Shown here: positions 18,334 through 27,179 of the stretch, one piece after another
How positions within the stretch are numbered: position 1 is the stretch's first letter
Layout: the number at the start of each line of letters is the position of its first letter
Source: Oscillatoriales cyanobacterium USR001
Lineage (GTDB): Bacteria; Cyanobacteriota; Cyanobacteriia; Cyanobacteriales; Microcoleaceae
Direction: 5' to 3'
NCBI GenBank assembly: GCA_001698425.1
Contig: MBRE01000017.1
Location: 62,154-126,153, forward strand
DNA: 64,000 bases
Made by a program: the position numbers and the translations under genes
Notes under the pieces: generated by a model
What the model was told of the DNA's origin: nothing
Seen by the model: the letters and a program-made list of their open reading frames with translations, nothing else
Databases searched by the model: none

Positions 18334-18999
18334 ATGCTTTATCTGAGAAACTTAATTTATCATCCCACAGTCTGCCCGGAAGCTATTCTCAAAAATATTA
18401 ACTTAGACTTGCCGTCGCAAAAATTAGGGCTAATTGTTGGTCGCAGTGGCTCTGGAAAAAGTACATTACTAGAAATTTTAGCGGGCCTGGCAGAAAGAAC
18501 TAGCGGCGATATTCGCTGGCGGGAACAGGAATTAACTTCAGAACATTTGCAACAGTTAGGAGGTTTAGTTTTTCAGTTCCCAGAAAGGCATTTTTGCGGT
18601 AGTACAATTTTAGAAGAATTGCGTTTAGGACATCCAGAAATAGGGAAAGAACAAATTAGCCAAGCGATGATGGAAGTGGGACTTGCACATTTGCCATTAC
18701 ACGCTTCACCTCATGCTTTAAGTGGTGGTCAACAGCGACGAATTGCGTTAGCTGTGCAGCTAATTCGTCAGCCACATTTACTATTATTAGATGAACCAAC
18801 GGCGGGATTAGATTGGTCGATGCGGCGACAATTGGTAAGTTTATTAAATAAGCTTAAAGGTCATTGGACTTTGTTAGTGGTAACTCACGATCCGAGTGAT
18901 TTGTTGAATATTGCTGATTGTTGTTGGACTTTGAATCATGGCGATTTACAGGCGATCGATCCTGCTAAATTAGAGGTTAAAGATACTAATCATGGTTAA
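18334..18999 (+). CDS. ABC transporter ATP-binding protein
   Basis: About 221 residues with the full nucleotide-binding domain: Walker A GRSGSGKST, the signature LSGGQQRR, Walker B LLLLDEPTAG and the switch His in VVTHDPSD. The start ATG 18334 follows a TTG. The fold is closest to the short ATPases of energy-coupling factor or cobalt/biotin transporters, but no permease gene is next to it, so the substrate is unknown. It overlaps rsmG by 8 bases, so the two are translationally coupled although functionally unrelated. Confidence 0.9.
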   Translation: MLYLRNLIYHPTVCPEAILKNINLDLPSQKLGLIVGRSGSGKSTLLEILAGLAERTSGDIRWREQELTSEHLQQLGGLVFQFPERHFCGSTILEELRLGHPEIGKEQISQAMMEVGLAHLPLHASPHALSGGQQRRIALAVQLIRQPHLLLLDEPTAGLDWSMRRQLVSLLNKLKGHWTLLVVTHDPSDLLNIADCCWTLNHGDLQAIDPAKLEVKDTNHG

Positions 19000-19699
19000 T
19001 AAACTTTTGTTACCTGAGATGAATGAATTGTGGCAGAAAACGCTATTATGGCAGCCAAGTGATGAACAACAGCGGCAATTTGAGCGACTTTATGAGTTAA
19101 TTATTGAGGGAAATAAACAACTCAATTTAACTCGAATCACTGAACCATTAGATTTTTGGGAAAAACATCTTTGGGATTCTTTGAGTGGAATTGGGGCGAT
19201 GCTTTTACCTAAGAATGTTGAGAGAATTGAGGGATTTTCTGGGCTGAAGAAGCAGAAGGTTATTGATATTGGAACTGGCGCGGGTTTTCCGGGTTTGCCA
19301 GTGGCGATCGCGCTTCCTAATTTTACGATTACTTTGCTTGATGGTACGCGCAAAAAAATTGCTTTTCTGGAGTCTGTGTTGTCGTCATTAGATATTAAAA
19401 ATGCTAATACTTTGATTGGTAGAGCCGAGGAAATAGCTCATCAGCCGCAACACAGGAAATGCTATGATATTGCTATCCTCAGAGCAGTTGCATCGGCTTC
19501 TATTTGTGCTAAATATGCGCTACCATTGTTAAAAGATGGGGGTTTAGCAATTCTTTATCGGGGTCATTGGACTGTTGAGGAAGAGGCTGATTTGCAGTTA
19601 GTTATGGAAAATTTAGGGGGTGCGATCGCATCAGTACAAGCATTAACAACTCCGTTGAGTCAGAGTGTCCGTCACTGCATTTATTTAAGGAAAAATTAA
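18992..19699 (+). CDS. rsmG: 16S rRNA (guanine527-N7)-methyltransferase
   Basis: A 235-residue RsmG (GidB) protein that methylates N7 of G527 in 16S rRNA with SAM. The signature is visible: NLTRITEPLDFWEKHLWDSL in the N-terminal part, then VIDIGTGAGFPGLPVAI for SAM binding, and DGTRKKIAFLE. Loss in other bacteria gives streptomycin resistance. It begins inside the end of the ABC ATPase gene. A palindromic repeat copy follows at once and may act in 3' end formation. Confidence 0.95.
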   Translation: MVNKLLLPEMNELWQKTLLWQPSDEQQRQFERLYELIIEGNKQLNLTRITEPLDFWEKHLWDSLSGIGAMLLPKNVERIEGFSGLKKQKVIDIGTGAGFPGLPVAIALPNFTITLLDGTRKKIAFLESVLSSLDIKNANTLIGRAEEIAHQPQHRKCYDIAILRAVASASICAKYALPLLKDGGLAILYRGHWTVEEEADLQLVMENLGGAIASVQALTTPLSQSVRHCIYLRKN

Positions 19700-19703
19700 G
19701 ATT

Positions 19704-19806
19704 AGGAATGAAAATTAAATAACTTGACGATTTGGTTCGTAGTAAGCGCTGTCTTCGCGCTAAAGCGCTTACTACAAACAAGCTAATTATTTAATTTATA
19801 TTCCTT
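19704..19806. repeat. Dispersed palindromic element, copy 2
   Basis: Ends AGGAATGAAAATTAAATAAC and TTATTTAATTTATATTCCT, core CGTAGTAAGCGC ... GCGCTTACTAC. The core centre carries a TGTCTTCG interruption compared with copy 1. It lies just after rsmG. Confidence 0.88.
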
Positions 19807-19829
19807 AGTTTGCACAGGAGGTAATCGAC

Positions 19830-20180
19830 ATGAAATTTAGCATTGAGTCTGATAAATTGCAGATAGAATTTGATTTTTGGGAGCAACTTTGGGCATTTAC
19901 ATTTAATAAACTTTGGGAAATTCCCCTAGTTAATATTGAAAGTGCCACATCAAAGGAACCTCAAAGTAATTGGCGGGAACTCAGAGCCCCCGGTAGTTTT
20001 GTCCCAGGGTTAATCAAAGCGGGAACTTATTACACAAATAGAGGTAAAGAATTTTGGTATGTCACAAAAGAAACAAATTATTTAACGCTGGAATTGAGAA
20101 ATGAATCCTATAAACGGATTATTGTGAATATTGATGAAAGTGAAATTTGGGTGACAAGAATTAACCAGATTGTTTCATAG
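19830..20180 (+). CDS. Hypothetical protein, PH-like beta fold possible
   Basis: A 116-residue cytoplasmic protein with alternating hydrophobic/polar beta-strand character and Trp-rich N-terminus (FDFWEQLWAFTFNKLWEIP). A strong ribosome-binding site AGGAGG (19817) precedes ATG 19830. The general look (strands, GTYYTNRGKEFWYV in the middle, final strand NIDESEIWVTRI) resembles small bacterial PH-like domains, but this is not firm. No helper neighbours. Confidence 0.65.
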   Translation: MKFSIESDKLQIEFDFWEQLWAFTFNKLWEIPLVNIESATSKEPQSNWRELRAPGSFVPGLIKAGTYYTNRGKEFWYVTKETNYLTLELRNESYKRIIVNIDESEIWVTRINQIVS

Positions 20181-20210
20181 AATTATCTTAAACATTCAGA
20201 ATTGTATAAG

Positions 20211-20287
20211 CGGGGCGGGTTTATAGAATTTGTAGATAATTATGTAGATAATTATCAAATATCTTGGCGAACCCACCCCTACAAAAC
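20211..20287. repeat. Dispersed inverted repeat (GGGGCGGGTTT type), copy 1
   Basis: GGGGCGGGTTTATAGAATTTG on the left is paired with CGAACCCACCCCTACA on the right. A reverse-complement relative lies at 53869-53935. Confidence 0.7.
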
Positions 20288-20321
20288 TTATTATAACATT
20301 TCTCAATTATATGAGGTACAA

Positions 20322-20421
20322 AAACGATCCCCCTAGCCCCCCCCTTGCAAAGGGGAGAAACCGGAAAAGCTTTCTTCCCTCTTCCTTCTTCCTTCTTCCT
20401 TCTTCCTTCTTCCTTCTTCTT
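20322..20421. repeat. C-run hairpin plus heptamer array (CTTCTTC)
   Basis: A GATCCCCCTAGCC ... CCTTGCAAAGG segment (20322-20360) is followed at about 20371-20421 by seven CTTCTTCC-type heptamers ending at the stop codon of the aldo/keto reductase. Confidence 0.75.
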
Positions 20422-21613
20422 ATTGCTGGGAAAGACGTTTAACAGGTTCACCTCCTAAAAGATGATGTGCTTCTTTAAGAATGCTGGGAATTTTGTCAGC
20501 ATGGGGACTATTAATTAGACATTTTTTTAATTCTAATTCTGAGATTTCTGTAAGTTTATCTGCTTTGTTACCAGGGAACCAATGACCACCATTTTCTAGG
20601 AGATTATAGCGCATTTTAGCATAGTCGATCATGTCATAGGCGATGGCTAAATTCCGCAACCATAAAATAAATGGAATATTGATTCCCCCAGGGGTATTGT
20701 CATGGGTAGGTAAGCCAATATGCCAAGTTTTTACCCAATTTTCTCCGAGTTTATTGATTGCTGCTTTTTCTAACCTTTCTAAAATTGGTGGTAAAATTCG
20801 ATCGGCATTTTCTAGTAATTCAATCGCTTTTAAATGTTCGTCAAAATCCTGGGATTTTGCCGCCCCTAAACTGAGAGTATGTACTTCAGAATGAGAGAGA
20901 CAAAATAAGTCATTAAAAACGATCGGACTAATGGGATGGCATAATTCTACTAATTTCTGCGGCGGATCGTAAAGTTTCCCGCCTTTATCAGAAGGACTGA
21001 TAATAAAAACGCCCATGTCGTGATTTTTTGCAGCCTCAATTGCCGGCCAATTGTTTTGATTAATGTAGTACCAATGGAGGTTAACATAATCAAATTGATT
21101 AGTTTTAATTGTTTCTACAATCACATCTGTTGGCCCGTGAGTTGAGAAACCAATAAATCTTACTTTCCCTTCTGCTTGCAGTTTTTTGGCAACATCAATA
21201 CAACCGCCGGGACGGATGCTATAATCTAGTAATTCGGGGGTATTAATGCCATGTAGCGAAAATAGATCGACATAATCTAAGCGCAAATAGTCTAAGGATT
21301 TCTCAAAGAGGTTAATAAACTCTTGGGGATCTGATTTAACTGTAACTTTAGTTTGAATTATCAATTTTTCGCGAGGAAATTTAGGTAAAATTAATCCTAG
21401 CTGCATTTCTGATGTACCATAAGCGCGGGCAGTTTCAATGTGATTTATTCCACATTCTAAAGAGCGACGAATGGTATTTTCTATATTGTCTTGATTCTCA
21501 GATGGAATTTCATCTGGTGAGACATCTTGCCATTTATATTGATATCTCATTCCGCCACAGGAAAATATGGGCATGGATAATTCTGTACGACCAAATCTGC
21601 GATATTGCATCAT
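20420..21613 (-). CDS. Aldo/keto reductase
   Basis: A 397-residue NAD(P)H-dependent aldo/keto reductase. The catalytic tetrad is visible: Asp/Glu region NHIETARAYGTSE (with the general-acid Tyr), Lys in LIIQTKVTV and His in LFSLHGIN. The (beta/alpha)8 barrel fills about residues 1-290; a C-terminal extension with a KAAINKLGENW helix and an LRN-rich tail makes it longer than classical members, like the ferredoxin-containing group but here without a cysteine cluster. Substrate unknown. ATG 21613 or 21610. Confidence 0.88.
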   Translation of the reverse strand: MMQYRRFGRTELSMPIFSCGGMRYQYKWQDVSPDEIPSENQDNIENTIRRSLECGINHIETARAYGTSEMQLGLILPKFPREKLIIQTKVTVKSDPQEFINLFEKSLDYLRLDYVDLFSLHGINTPELLDYSIRPGGCIDVAKKLQAEGKVRFIGFSTHGPTDVIVETIKTNQFDYVNLHWYYINQNNWPAIEAAKNHDMGVFIISPSDKGGKLYDPPQKLVELCHPISPIVFNDLFCLSHSEVHTLSLGAAKSQDFDEHLKAIELLENADRILPPILERLEKAAINKLGENWVKTWHIGLPTHDNTPGGINIPFILWLRNLAIAYDMIDYAKMRYNLLENGGHWFPGNKADKLTEISELELKKCLINSPHADKIPSILKEAHHLLGGEPVKRLSQQ

Positions 21614-21660
21614 ATTTGTTATTTGTTAGTAAGGACATTGAAATGCCCATTGGTGTCAAC

Positions 21661-21760
21661 TAAGGAATAGAAATTAAATAATTAGCTTGTTTGTAGTAAG
21701 CGCTTTAGCGCGCTTGGCGCTTACTACAAACTAAATCATCAAGTTATTTAATTTCATTCT
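21661..21760. repeat. Dispersed palindromic element, copy 3
   Basis: Begins TAAGGAATAGAAATTAAATAA, has the core TGTAGTAAGCGCTTTAGCGC / GCGCTTACTACA with a CGCTTGG centre, and ends AAGTTATTTAATTTCATTC. It fills the gap between rpiA (stop 21777) and the aldo/keto reductase start. Its left end is preceded by TTGGTGTCAAC, also found near 655 and 60440. Confidence 0.88.
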
Positions 21761-21776
21761 AACAACTAACCACTAA

Positions 21777-22493
21777 CTATTTAGAAATCTCGCGCACAAA
21801 GGGTTTGCCGTCTTTGATTTCGCCAACAAGAACTAAATCAGTGACACCTACGAACAAGCCATTTTCTATTACTCCAGGAATGTTATTAAGGGTTTTTTCT
21901 AATTCACCGGGGTTGTCAATTGTGTCAAATTTAACATCAATTACCATGTTACCTTGGTCAGTAATTACTGGGCCTGCTTTTCTGATTCCCATGCGAAGTT
22001 CAGGTTGACCACCTAGCTTGGTAAGCGCGCGCATTACAGGCGTTATTGCCATTGGTAAAACTTCTACAGGTACGCGAAAAGTCGAACCCAATTTGTCAAC
22101 AATTTTAGAACTATCTACCACAATGATAAACTGTTCGGCTAAATAATCGACAATTTTCTCGCGGGTATGAGCCGCACCGCCACCCTTAATTAAGTTTAGC
22201 TGAGGATCGACTTCATCGGCACCATCAATGGCGATATCAATGCGATCGATGTCATCAAGAGTTGTCAAGGGAACACCGTATTGTTTTGCTAAAACTTCTC
22301 CTTGAAAAGAAGTTGTCACTCCCTTAATATTTGTGAGAGTACCTGCTTTAATGCGATCGCCCAAAGCTTCAATCATATATGCTGCGGTTGATCCAGTACC
22401 CAGTCCTACGATCATACCAGATTGTACGCGATCGGCGGCGGCATAGCCGACTTGCTGCTTCATCAATTTTGCTGGATCTTGTTCTAAAGCCAT
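21777..22493 (-). CDS. rpiA: Ribose-5-phosphate isomerase A
   Basis: A 238-residue RpiA that interconverts ribose 5-phosphate and ribulose 5-phosphate in the Calvin and pentose phosphate cycles. Visible signatures: [15 protein letters not shown] for phosphate binding, [12 protein letters not shown] with the catalytic acid, and [13 protein letters not shown] with the catalytic Lys. The length is normal. ATG 22493, monocistronic. Cytosolic. Confidence 0.96.
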   Translation of the reverse strand: MALEQDPAKLMKQQVGYAAADRVQSGMIVGLGTGSTAAYMIEALGDRIKAGTLTNIKGVTTSFQGEVLAKQYGVPLTTLDDIDRIDIAIDGADEVDPQLNLIKGGGAAHTREKIVDYLAEQFIIVVDSSKIVDKLGSTFRVPVEVLPMAITPVMRALTKLGGQPELRMGIRKAGPVITDQGNMVIDVKFDTIDNPGELEKTLNNIPGVIENGLFVGVTDLVLVGEIKDGKPFVREISK

Positions 22494-22743
22494 GATAAAT
22501 GTTCCTCAATGAGTTGATGGTTTGTGGTATTAATTAAAATAAGTACCATTGTTTAATTTACCGCGATTTGAGCAACTAAAAAATATATTAAGTAAATCGA
22601 CAAAAATGGTCAAACAGAATGTCCGGGTTTTGAGGAAGTGCATCAGTAGAGATATAATTGACAGTGAAACTGATTTAAGGTATTAAGGAGAATATCTCAA
22701 TATCTCCCATCCTTAGTCATTAATAGCGGAACATTAGCTAAAA

Positions 22744-25700
22744 TTGCTGAATAGTCTTGTTGTAAAAAATGTGAGCGTAACAGAGCAGATGATAACTGAG
22801 TCATTAGTGAATTTAGAAGCAGCACAAACTTATTTTAACAAAGCCAACTGGCTGAAATCAGTAGGTCAGTTAGATCCGGCAATTGATAATTATAAGAAAG
22901 CCTTGGAGTTTAACTCGGAAGATGCTGAAAGTCATCAAAAAATGGCTGAGGTATACATTTTGAAAGGGCAGTTAGACGCAGCGATCGCATCTTGTGAATT
23001 ATCCCTAAAAATCAAGCCAGATTTCGCACCAGCTTACTTGACAATGGGTAATGCTTTGCAAAGTCAAGATCGGCTAGAAATGGCAATTCAAGCTTACTCT
23101 CAAGCCTTAGCCATTGACCAATATTTTGCAGAAGCTCACGCTAACTTGGGCAGTATGTATTATAAGTTAGGTCGCTTAGAGGAAGCTGTTAGCAGTTACA
23201 AAAAAGCGATTGTTAACAACCCAAATTTAGCGTCTGTTTGCTTAATGCTTGGTAATGTCTTACAACACCAAGGCAACTTAAATGACGCTATTTTTTATTA
23301 CAGCAGATTACTGGAATTACAGCCAAAACTTCTCAAAAATTACTACAAGCTAGGCGAAGCTTTCACAAAAAACAATGATTTTAATGCAGCAATAGATTGT
23401 TATCAAAAAGCTCTAAAGCTACAACCAAATGACGCGGAAGCGGCTGCAAAATTATCTAGCTTGCAACAATTAAAATCTCCAGAAAATCAGCAAGCATCTG
23501 TAACTGAAAAGCCAACTCAAAGCCAATTTCTTGAAATAGAAAAAGAAGGGGAAGGACAACCGCCAGAAGGAGTAAAAAAAGATGAAGAATATGGTTTGCA
23601 ACCTTCAAGTTTAAATTTACCACAATTCGCCCAAGATTCTAACTTGAATCTGCCTTTCGAGAGCGTTGAGGAAACTACGAAAGAAGTTTCAAACTTCAAT
23701 TTGAATCCTCCAGAACAAGTTGCTAATTTTCCAGAGGTTGAGGAGTACAAAAAACGCGCAGAAGCTTATCTTATTGAAGGGAATTTCAAAGAAGCGATCG
23801 CATCCTGTCATTTAGCACTGAAAATTAAACCCGATTTTACTAACGCTTACGTGACATTAGGTAACACCTTGCAAGCCCAAGGAAAAACGGATGCTGCCAT
23901 TCGCGCCTACGAAAAAGCATTAGAATTACAGCCAAAATATGGCGAAGTTTATGCTAATATTGGCAGTATGTATTTCAAGATGGGGAATTTAGAAGAATCA
24001 GTTATTTACTACCAAAAAGCGCTGGCTTTTAGACCAGATTTAGCCGGCATACATTGGAACTTAGGTAAAGCATTTCAGAAGCAAGGAAAATCGCAAGAAG
24101 CGATCGCTTGTTTTCAGAAAACAGCGGAACTCAATCCTCATTTAGTTGGTGCTGATTTCCATTTTAATTTAGCCAGCACGCTTTTAAATGAAGGGAAACG
24201 AGATGAGGCAATTGTTAGTTATGAAAGAGCGATCGCAGTTAAACCAGATTGGGCAGAAGCTTATGCAAATATTGGTAGCGTACTAATGCAGCAAAGTAAA
24301 CTGCAAGAAGCCGCCGAATACTATCAGAAAGCCATTGCGATTAAACCTGAGTTAAAAGTCCTGCACTTCAACATTGCTAACACACTTTTAAGCCAAGGAA
24401 AGTACGAAGAAGCAGTTAATAATTACCAAGAAGCTATCAAACATAATCCCGAATGGCCAGACGCGATCGCGAATTTAGGTAACGCCTTTTCTATGCAAGG
24501 AAAATTAGAAGAAGCGATCGCCACTTACCAAAAAGCTTTAGTTTATAAACCAGATTGGGCTGAAATTTATTGTCGCATGGGGCATATTCAAAAGCAAGAT
24601 CGTCCCCTAGAAGCGATCGCCTACTTTGAAAAAGCCATAGAACTTAACCCTTACTTCAGCGAAGCACACCAACAATTATGCGACTTACTCAGTCATTCCA
24701 GCAACCTAGCTGGAGCTCGAAAAGTAGCAGATAAATACTGCGAATATTGCGGCGAAAGCGTCCCAGTTATGTCCGCAACCGCCTACGTTTTTTCCTATCT
24801 ACAATCAGGCGTTAGCGAACTCGCACTTCAGAAACTTATAGAAATCGAAAAACTTAGTTATCAAAAGTGTGAAACCTTTAGCGTCATCGACATCAAACTA
24901 CTGTACGAAATCTTCATTTTTGCCGTTTCTCACCTTCGCGATGACAGAGAAAAAAATGCCAATTTCTACAAATTAATTGCCCAAGAATACTACAAAAAAG
25001 CAATACCGCAACGGCATAGCGATCGCCAACTAAAACCTAGTAATTACCCAGTAAAACAACGACATTTAAGAATCGGTTTCCTTTCCAAACACTTCCGCCG
25101 CCATTCCGTCGGTTGGTGCAGCGAAGCATTAATTCGCGAACTAACTTACATCACCCCTCACGTTCATCTGTACGTTACCGGCAAACTACAAAAAGACGAA
25201 GTTACCACCCGATTTGAACAAATGGCAGGCAAGTTTTACTGGCCCAAAAAATATCCCAATGGCTTTGCTGATGGCGGAGAAATTCTCGAAGAAGTATTAC
25301 AAGATAACTTGGATATCCTAGTAGATTTAGACTCCATGACAGTCCCCACAAATGTAGAGGTTTTGTATCACTATCCCGCCTCAGTTTGTGTCACTTGGCT
25401 CGGATTTGACGCACCTTATCTTTCTGACAAACATTACTTTCTTTGCGACCAATACACTCACCCTGCGGGAGTAGAAAAACATTACATTGAGCAGTTAGTA
25501 AGATTGCCAGGATGTTCTGTAGCAATTAGTGGATTACAAAGCATTTCCGCTGATAGAAATGGTTTGAGAAAATCTCTGGGAATTGGTTTGGATCAGATGA
25601 CTTATTTATGCGTTGCGCCAGGTAGAAAAACTAACCCGGAAATGTTACGCGCTCAAGTCAAAATTCTCCAAGAAGTTCCCGATAGTTTATTAATTCGGAA

Positions 25701-26181
25701 AGGACAAGGAGATCCAGATGTAATTCACACCAGTTACCGCCAAGAATGCGAAGATCAGGGAGTTGATTTTAATCGCATTAAGTTCTTAGGTCAAACCAAA
25801 ACAGAAGAAGAACATAGAGCGATTTATTATGTCGCAGACGTAATGTTAGACTCCTATCCTTACAATGGTGGAACTCACAATTTAGAGGCTTTATGGGCTA
25901 ACTTACCAGTAGTAACTAGAGCAGGAAATCAATATCTGTCGCGGATGGGATACGCATTTTTGAAAAGTGTTAATCTTGATATTGGTGTAGCATGGAATTG
26001 GGAAGAATATACTCAATGGGGCATTAAATTTGGTCGAGATGCAGCATTGAGAAATGCAGTACGGGAACATTTAATTCGTTCTAAAGAACCGGAGCATTTA
26101 GCCCCACTTTGGAATCCCAAAAAGTTAGCTAATGAGATGTACGAGGTGTTTCAAAATCTTGTAGCTAAACAGATTCAATAA
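22744..26181 (+). CDS. Large TPR protein with SPINDLY/O-GlcNAc-transferase-like catalytic domain
   Basis: A protein of up to 1145 residues. Two blocks of TPRs (about 20-245 and 335-650) flank a Glu/Gln-rich spacer. The C-terminal part (from about 770) has the GT41-type pattern: LRIGFLSKHFRRHSVGW, LDILVDLDSMT, then DSYPYNGGTHNLEALWANLPVVT near residue 1035, the UDP-sugar binding lobe. It should transfer a sugar to protein or act as a signalling scaffold. The start is uncertain: TTG 22744, GTG 22771 or ATG 22789, none with a strong Shine-Dalgarno. The C-terminal lobe is divergent from plant SPINDLY, so the donor sugar is unknown. Confidence 0.85.
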   Translation: MLNSLVVKNVSVTEQMITESLVNLEAAQTYFNKANWLKSVGQLDPAIDNYKKALEFNSEDAESHQKMAEVYILKGQLDAAIASCELSLKIKPDFAPAYLTMGNALQSQDRLEMAIQAYSQALAIDQYFAEAHANLGSMYYKLGRLEEAVSSYKKAIVNNPNLASVCLMLGNVLQHQGNLNDAIFYYSRLLELQPKLLKNYYKLGEAFTKNNDFNAAIDCYQKALKLQPNDAEAAAKLSSLQQLKSPENQQASVTEKPTQSQFLEIEKEGEGQPPEGVKKDEEYGLQPSSLNLPQFAQDSNLNLPFESVEETTKEVSNFNLNPPEQVANFPEVEEYKKRAEAYLIEGNFKEAIASCHLALKIKPDFTNAYVTLGNTLQAQGKTDAAIRAYEKALELQPKYGEVYANIGSMYFKMGNLEESVIYYQKALAFRPDLAGIHWNLGKAFQKQGKSQEAIACFQKTAELNPHLVGADFHFNLASTLLNEGKRDEAIVSYERAIAVKPDWAEAYANIGSVLMQQSKLQEAAEYYQKAIAIKPELKVLHFNIANTLLSQGKYEEAVNNYQEAIKHNPEWPDAIANLGNAFSMQGKLEEAIATYQKALVYKPDWAEIYCRMGHIQKQDRPLEAIAYFEKAIELNPYFSEAHQQLCDLLSHSSNLAGARKVADKYCEYCGESVPVMSATAYVFSYLQSGVSELALQKLIEIEKLSYQKCETFSVIDIKLLYEIFIFAVSHLRDDREKNANFYKLIAQEYYKKAIPQRHSDRQLKPSNYPVKQRHLRIGFLSKHFRRHSVGWCSEALIRELTYITPHVHLYVTGKLQKDEVTTRFEQMAGKFYWPKKYPNGFADGGEILEEVLQDNLDILVDLDSMTVPTNVEVLYHYPASVCVTWLGFDAPYLSDKHYFLCDQYTHPAGVEKHYIEQLVRLPGCSVAISGLQSISADRNGLRKSLGIGLDQMTYLCVAPGRKTNPEMLRAQVKILQEVPDSLLIRKGQGDPDVIHTSYRQECEDQGVDFNRIKFLGQTKTEEEHRAIYYVADVMLDSYPYNGGTHNLEALWANLPVVTRAGNQYLSRMGYAFLKSVNLDIGVAWNWEEYTQWGIKFGRDAALRNAVREHLIRSKEPEHLAPLWNPKKLANEMYEVFQNLVAKQIQ

Positions 26182-26218
26182 GTTATTGGGTGGGAAATTC
26201 TCACCCTTTTCTCCTCAC

Positions 26219-26249
26219 CTTCTTCCTTCTTCCTTCTTCCTTCTTCCTT
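26219..26249. repeat. Heptamer tandem array (TTCTTCC)
   Basis: Four TTCTTCC units between the TPR gene and the DUF3288 gene. The apparent upstream extension of the next frame is coded by this array and is not real. Confidence 0.8.
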
Positions 26250-26261
26250 AAAGCAATAAAT

Positions 26262-26558
26262 ATGAAATCAGCACAGTCAAATCAAGAACAACAGCATCCT
26301 CAATATAAGAGCGATCGCGACACTATTACTAAGCTATTAACCGGGGAACCAACCGACCACAATTTAGCTGAATTAGCACGGCTAAAAATTCGCTATCGCG
26401 GCTTCCCCGGCGCTAGAGATATCCAAAAAGACTTAGACAACGTGATGCAGAAATGGGGTTATTCTGATGAAGAAACACTTTATGAAAAAACCCGCCAAAT
26501 TCATGCCGAAGGATTAGTTTATAAACGTCAAAAAAACGAACAAGACGACTGGATTTAA
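26262..26558 (+). CDS. DUF3288 family protein
   Basis: 98 residues from ATG 26262. The sequence shows the cyanobacterial DUF3288 pattern: QQHPQYKSDRDTI, then LLTGEPTDHNLAELARL, RYRGFPGARDIQ and DEETLYEKTRQIHA. It is soluble and mostly helical; no function is known. A longer frame reaches 26190 but its first residues come from a heptamer array, so the internal ATG is preferred. Confidence 0.85.
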   Translation: MKSAQSNQEQQHPQYKSDRDTITKLLTGEPTDHNLAELARLKIRYRGFPGARDIQKDLDNVMQKWGYSDEETLYEKTRQIHAEGLVYKRQKNEQDDWI

Positions 26559-26689
26559 GAAACTATCTTAATTGACAGATGAGTAAGTCGCTAGGCATAA
26601 TTATCAATTTTTTTGAAAAATTGCCAAAATCACCCATTTGTGATACTGTTGTCTTTATTCTATAGCAATTCTCAAGTCAGTAAAGTCCG

Positions 26690-26857
26690 TACCTACCAAT
26701 TATCAATTACCAACTACCAACTACCAATTACCAATTATCAATTACCAACTACCAATTACCCATTACCAACTACCAATTACCAACTACCAATTACCCATTA
26801 CCAATTACCCATTACCCATTACCAATTACCCATTACCAATTACCCATTACCATTAAA
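26690..26857. repeat. Long heptamer tandem array (CCAATTA/CCAACTA/CCCATTA)
   Basis: Some 24 consecutive 7-base units fill most of the 316-bp gap 26559-26874. The array gives an open but meaningless NYQLPIT-type peptide in the frame 26613-26915. Confidence 0.93.
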
Positions 26858-26874
26858 ACTATTTGGAGTATTTA

Positions 26875-27144
26875 ATGAGCAACATATCTATTTTCCCCAT
26901 TTCTCCAACAACTAACTGGCAATGTCCAGAATGCGATGGCACAGGTTCTATTGATGAAGAAATTTGTCCTGTATGTTTTGGAGCAACATTGATTGATAGC
27001 TCCGCTGCTGCTGAATGGCTAATTAATTTTATGCAGTCTTCCGGTGGCCCTACTCTGGAGATTGAGGAATTGCGAAAAGAAGCTCCAGACCCCTTAATTT
27101 TAGCAGTTTGTCTAGGAGTTTGTAGCGCAATTAAGCGAACTTAA
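26875..27144 (+). CDS. Small protein with DnaJ-type zinc-finger-like CxxC pair
   Basis: An 89-residue protein from ATG 26875. Residues about 15-35 read CPECDGTG ... CPVCFGA, two CxxC motifs with the CxxCxGxG flavour of DnaJ-like zinc fingers, so it probably binds one zinc. The rest is a helical region (AAAEWLINFMQSSGGP, then DPLILAVCLGVCSAI). No known function. The GGAG at about 26866 serves as ribosome-binding site; the start lies just after the heptamer array. Confidence 0.7.
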   Translation: MSNISIFPISPTTNWQCPECDGTGSIDEEICPVCFGATLIDSSAAAEWLINFMQSSGGPTLEIEELRKEAPDPLILAVCLGVCSAIKRT

Positions 27145-27179
27145 TTAGTAATGTGAACTTTATTTGTATAGCACTGATT

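Noticed and set aside
26613..26915. Open frame encoding NYQLPIT-type repeats
   Set aside because: It is produced by the 7-bp CCAATTA array and has no ribosome-binding site; any phase of the array is open.
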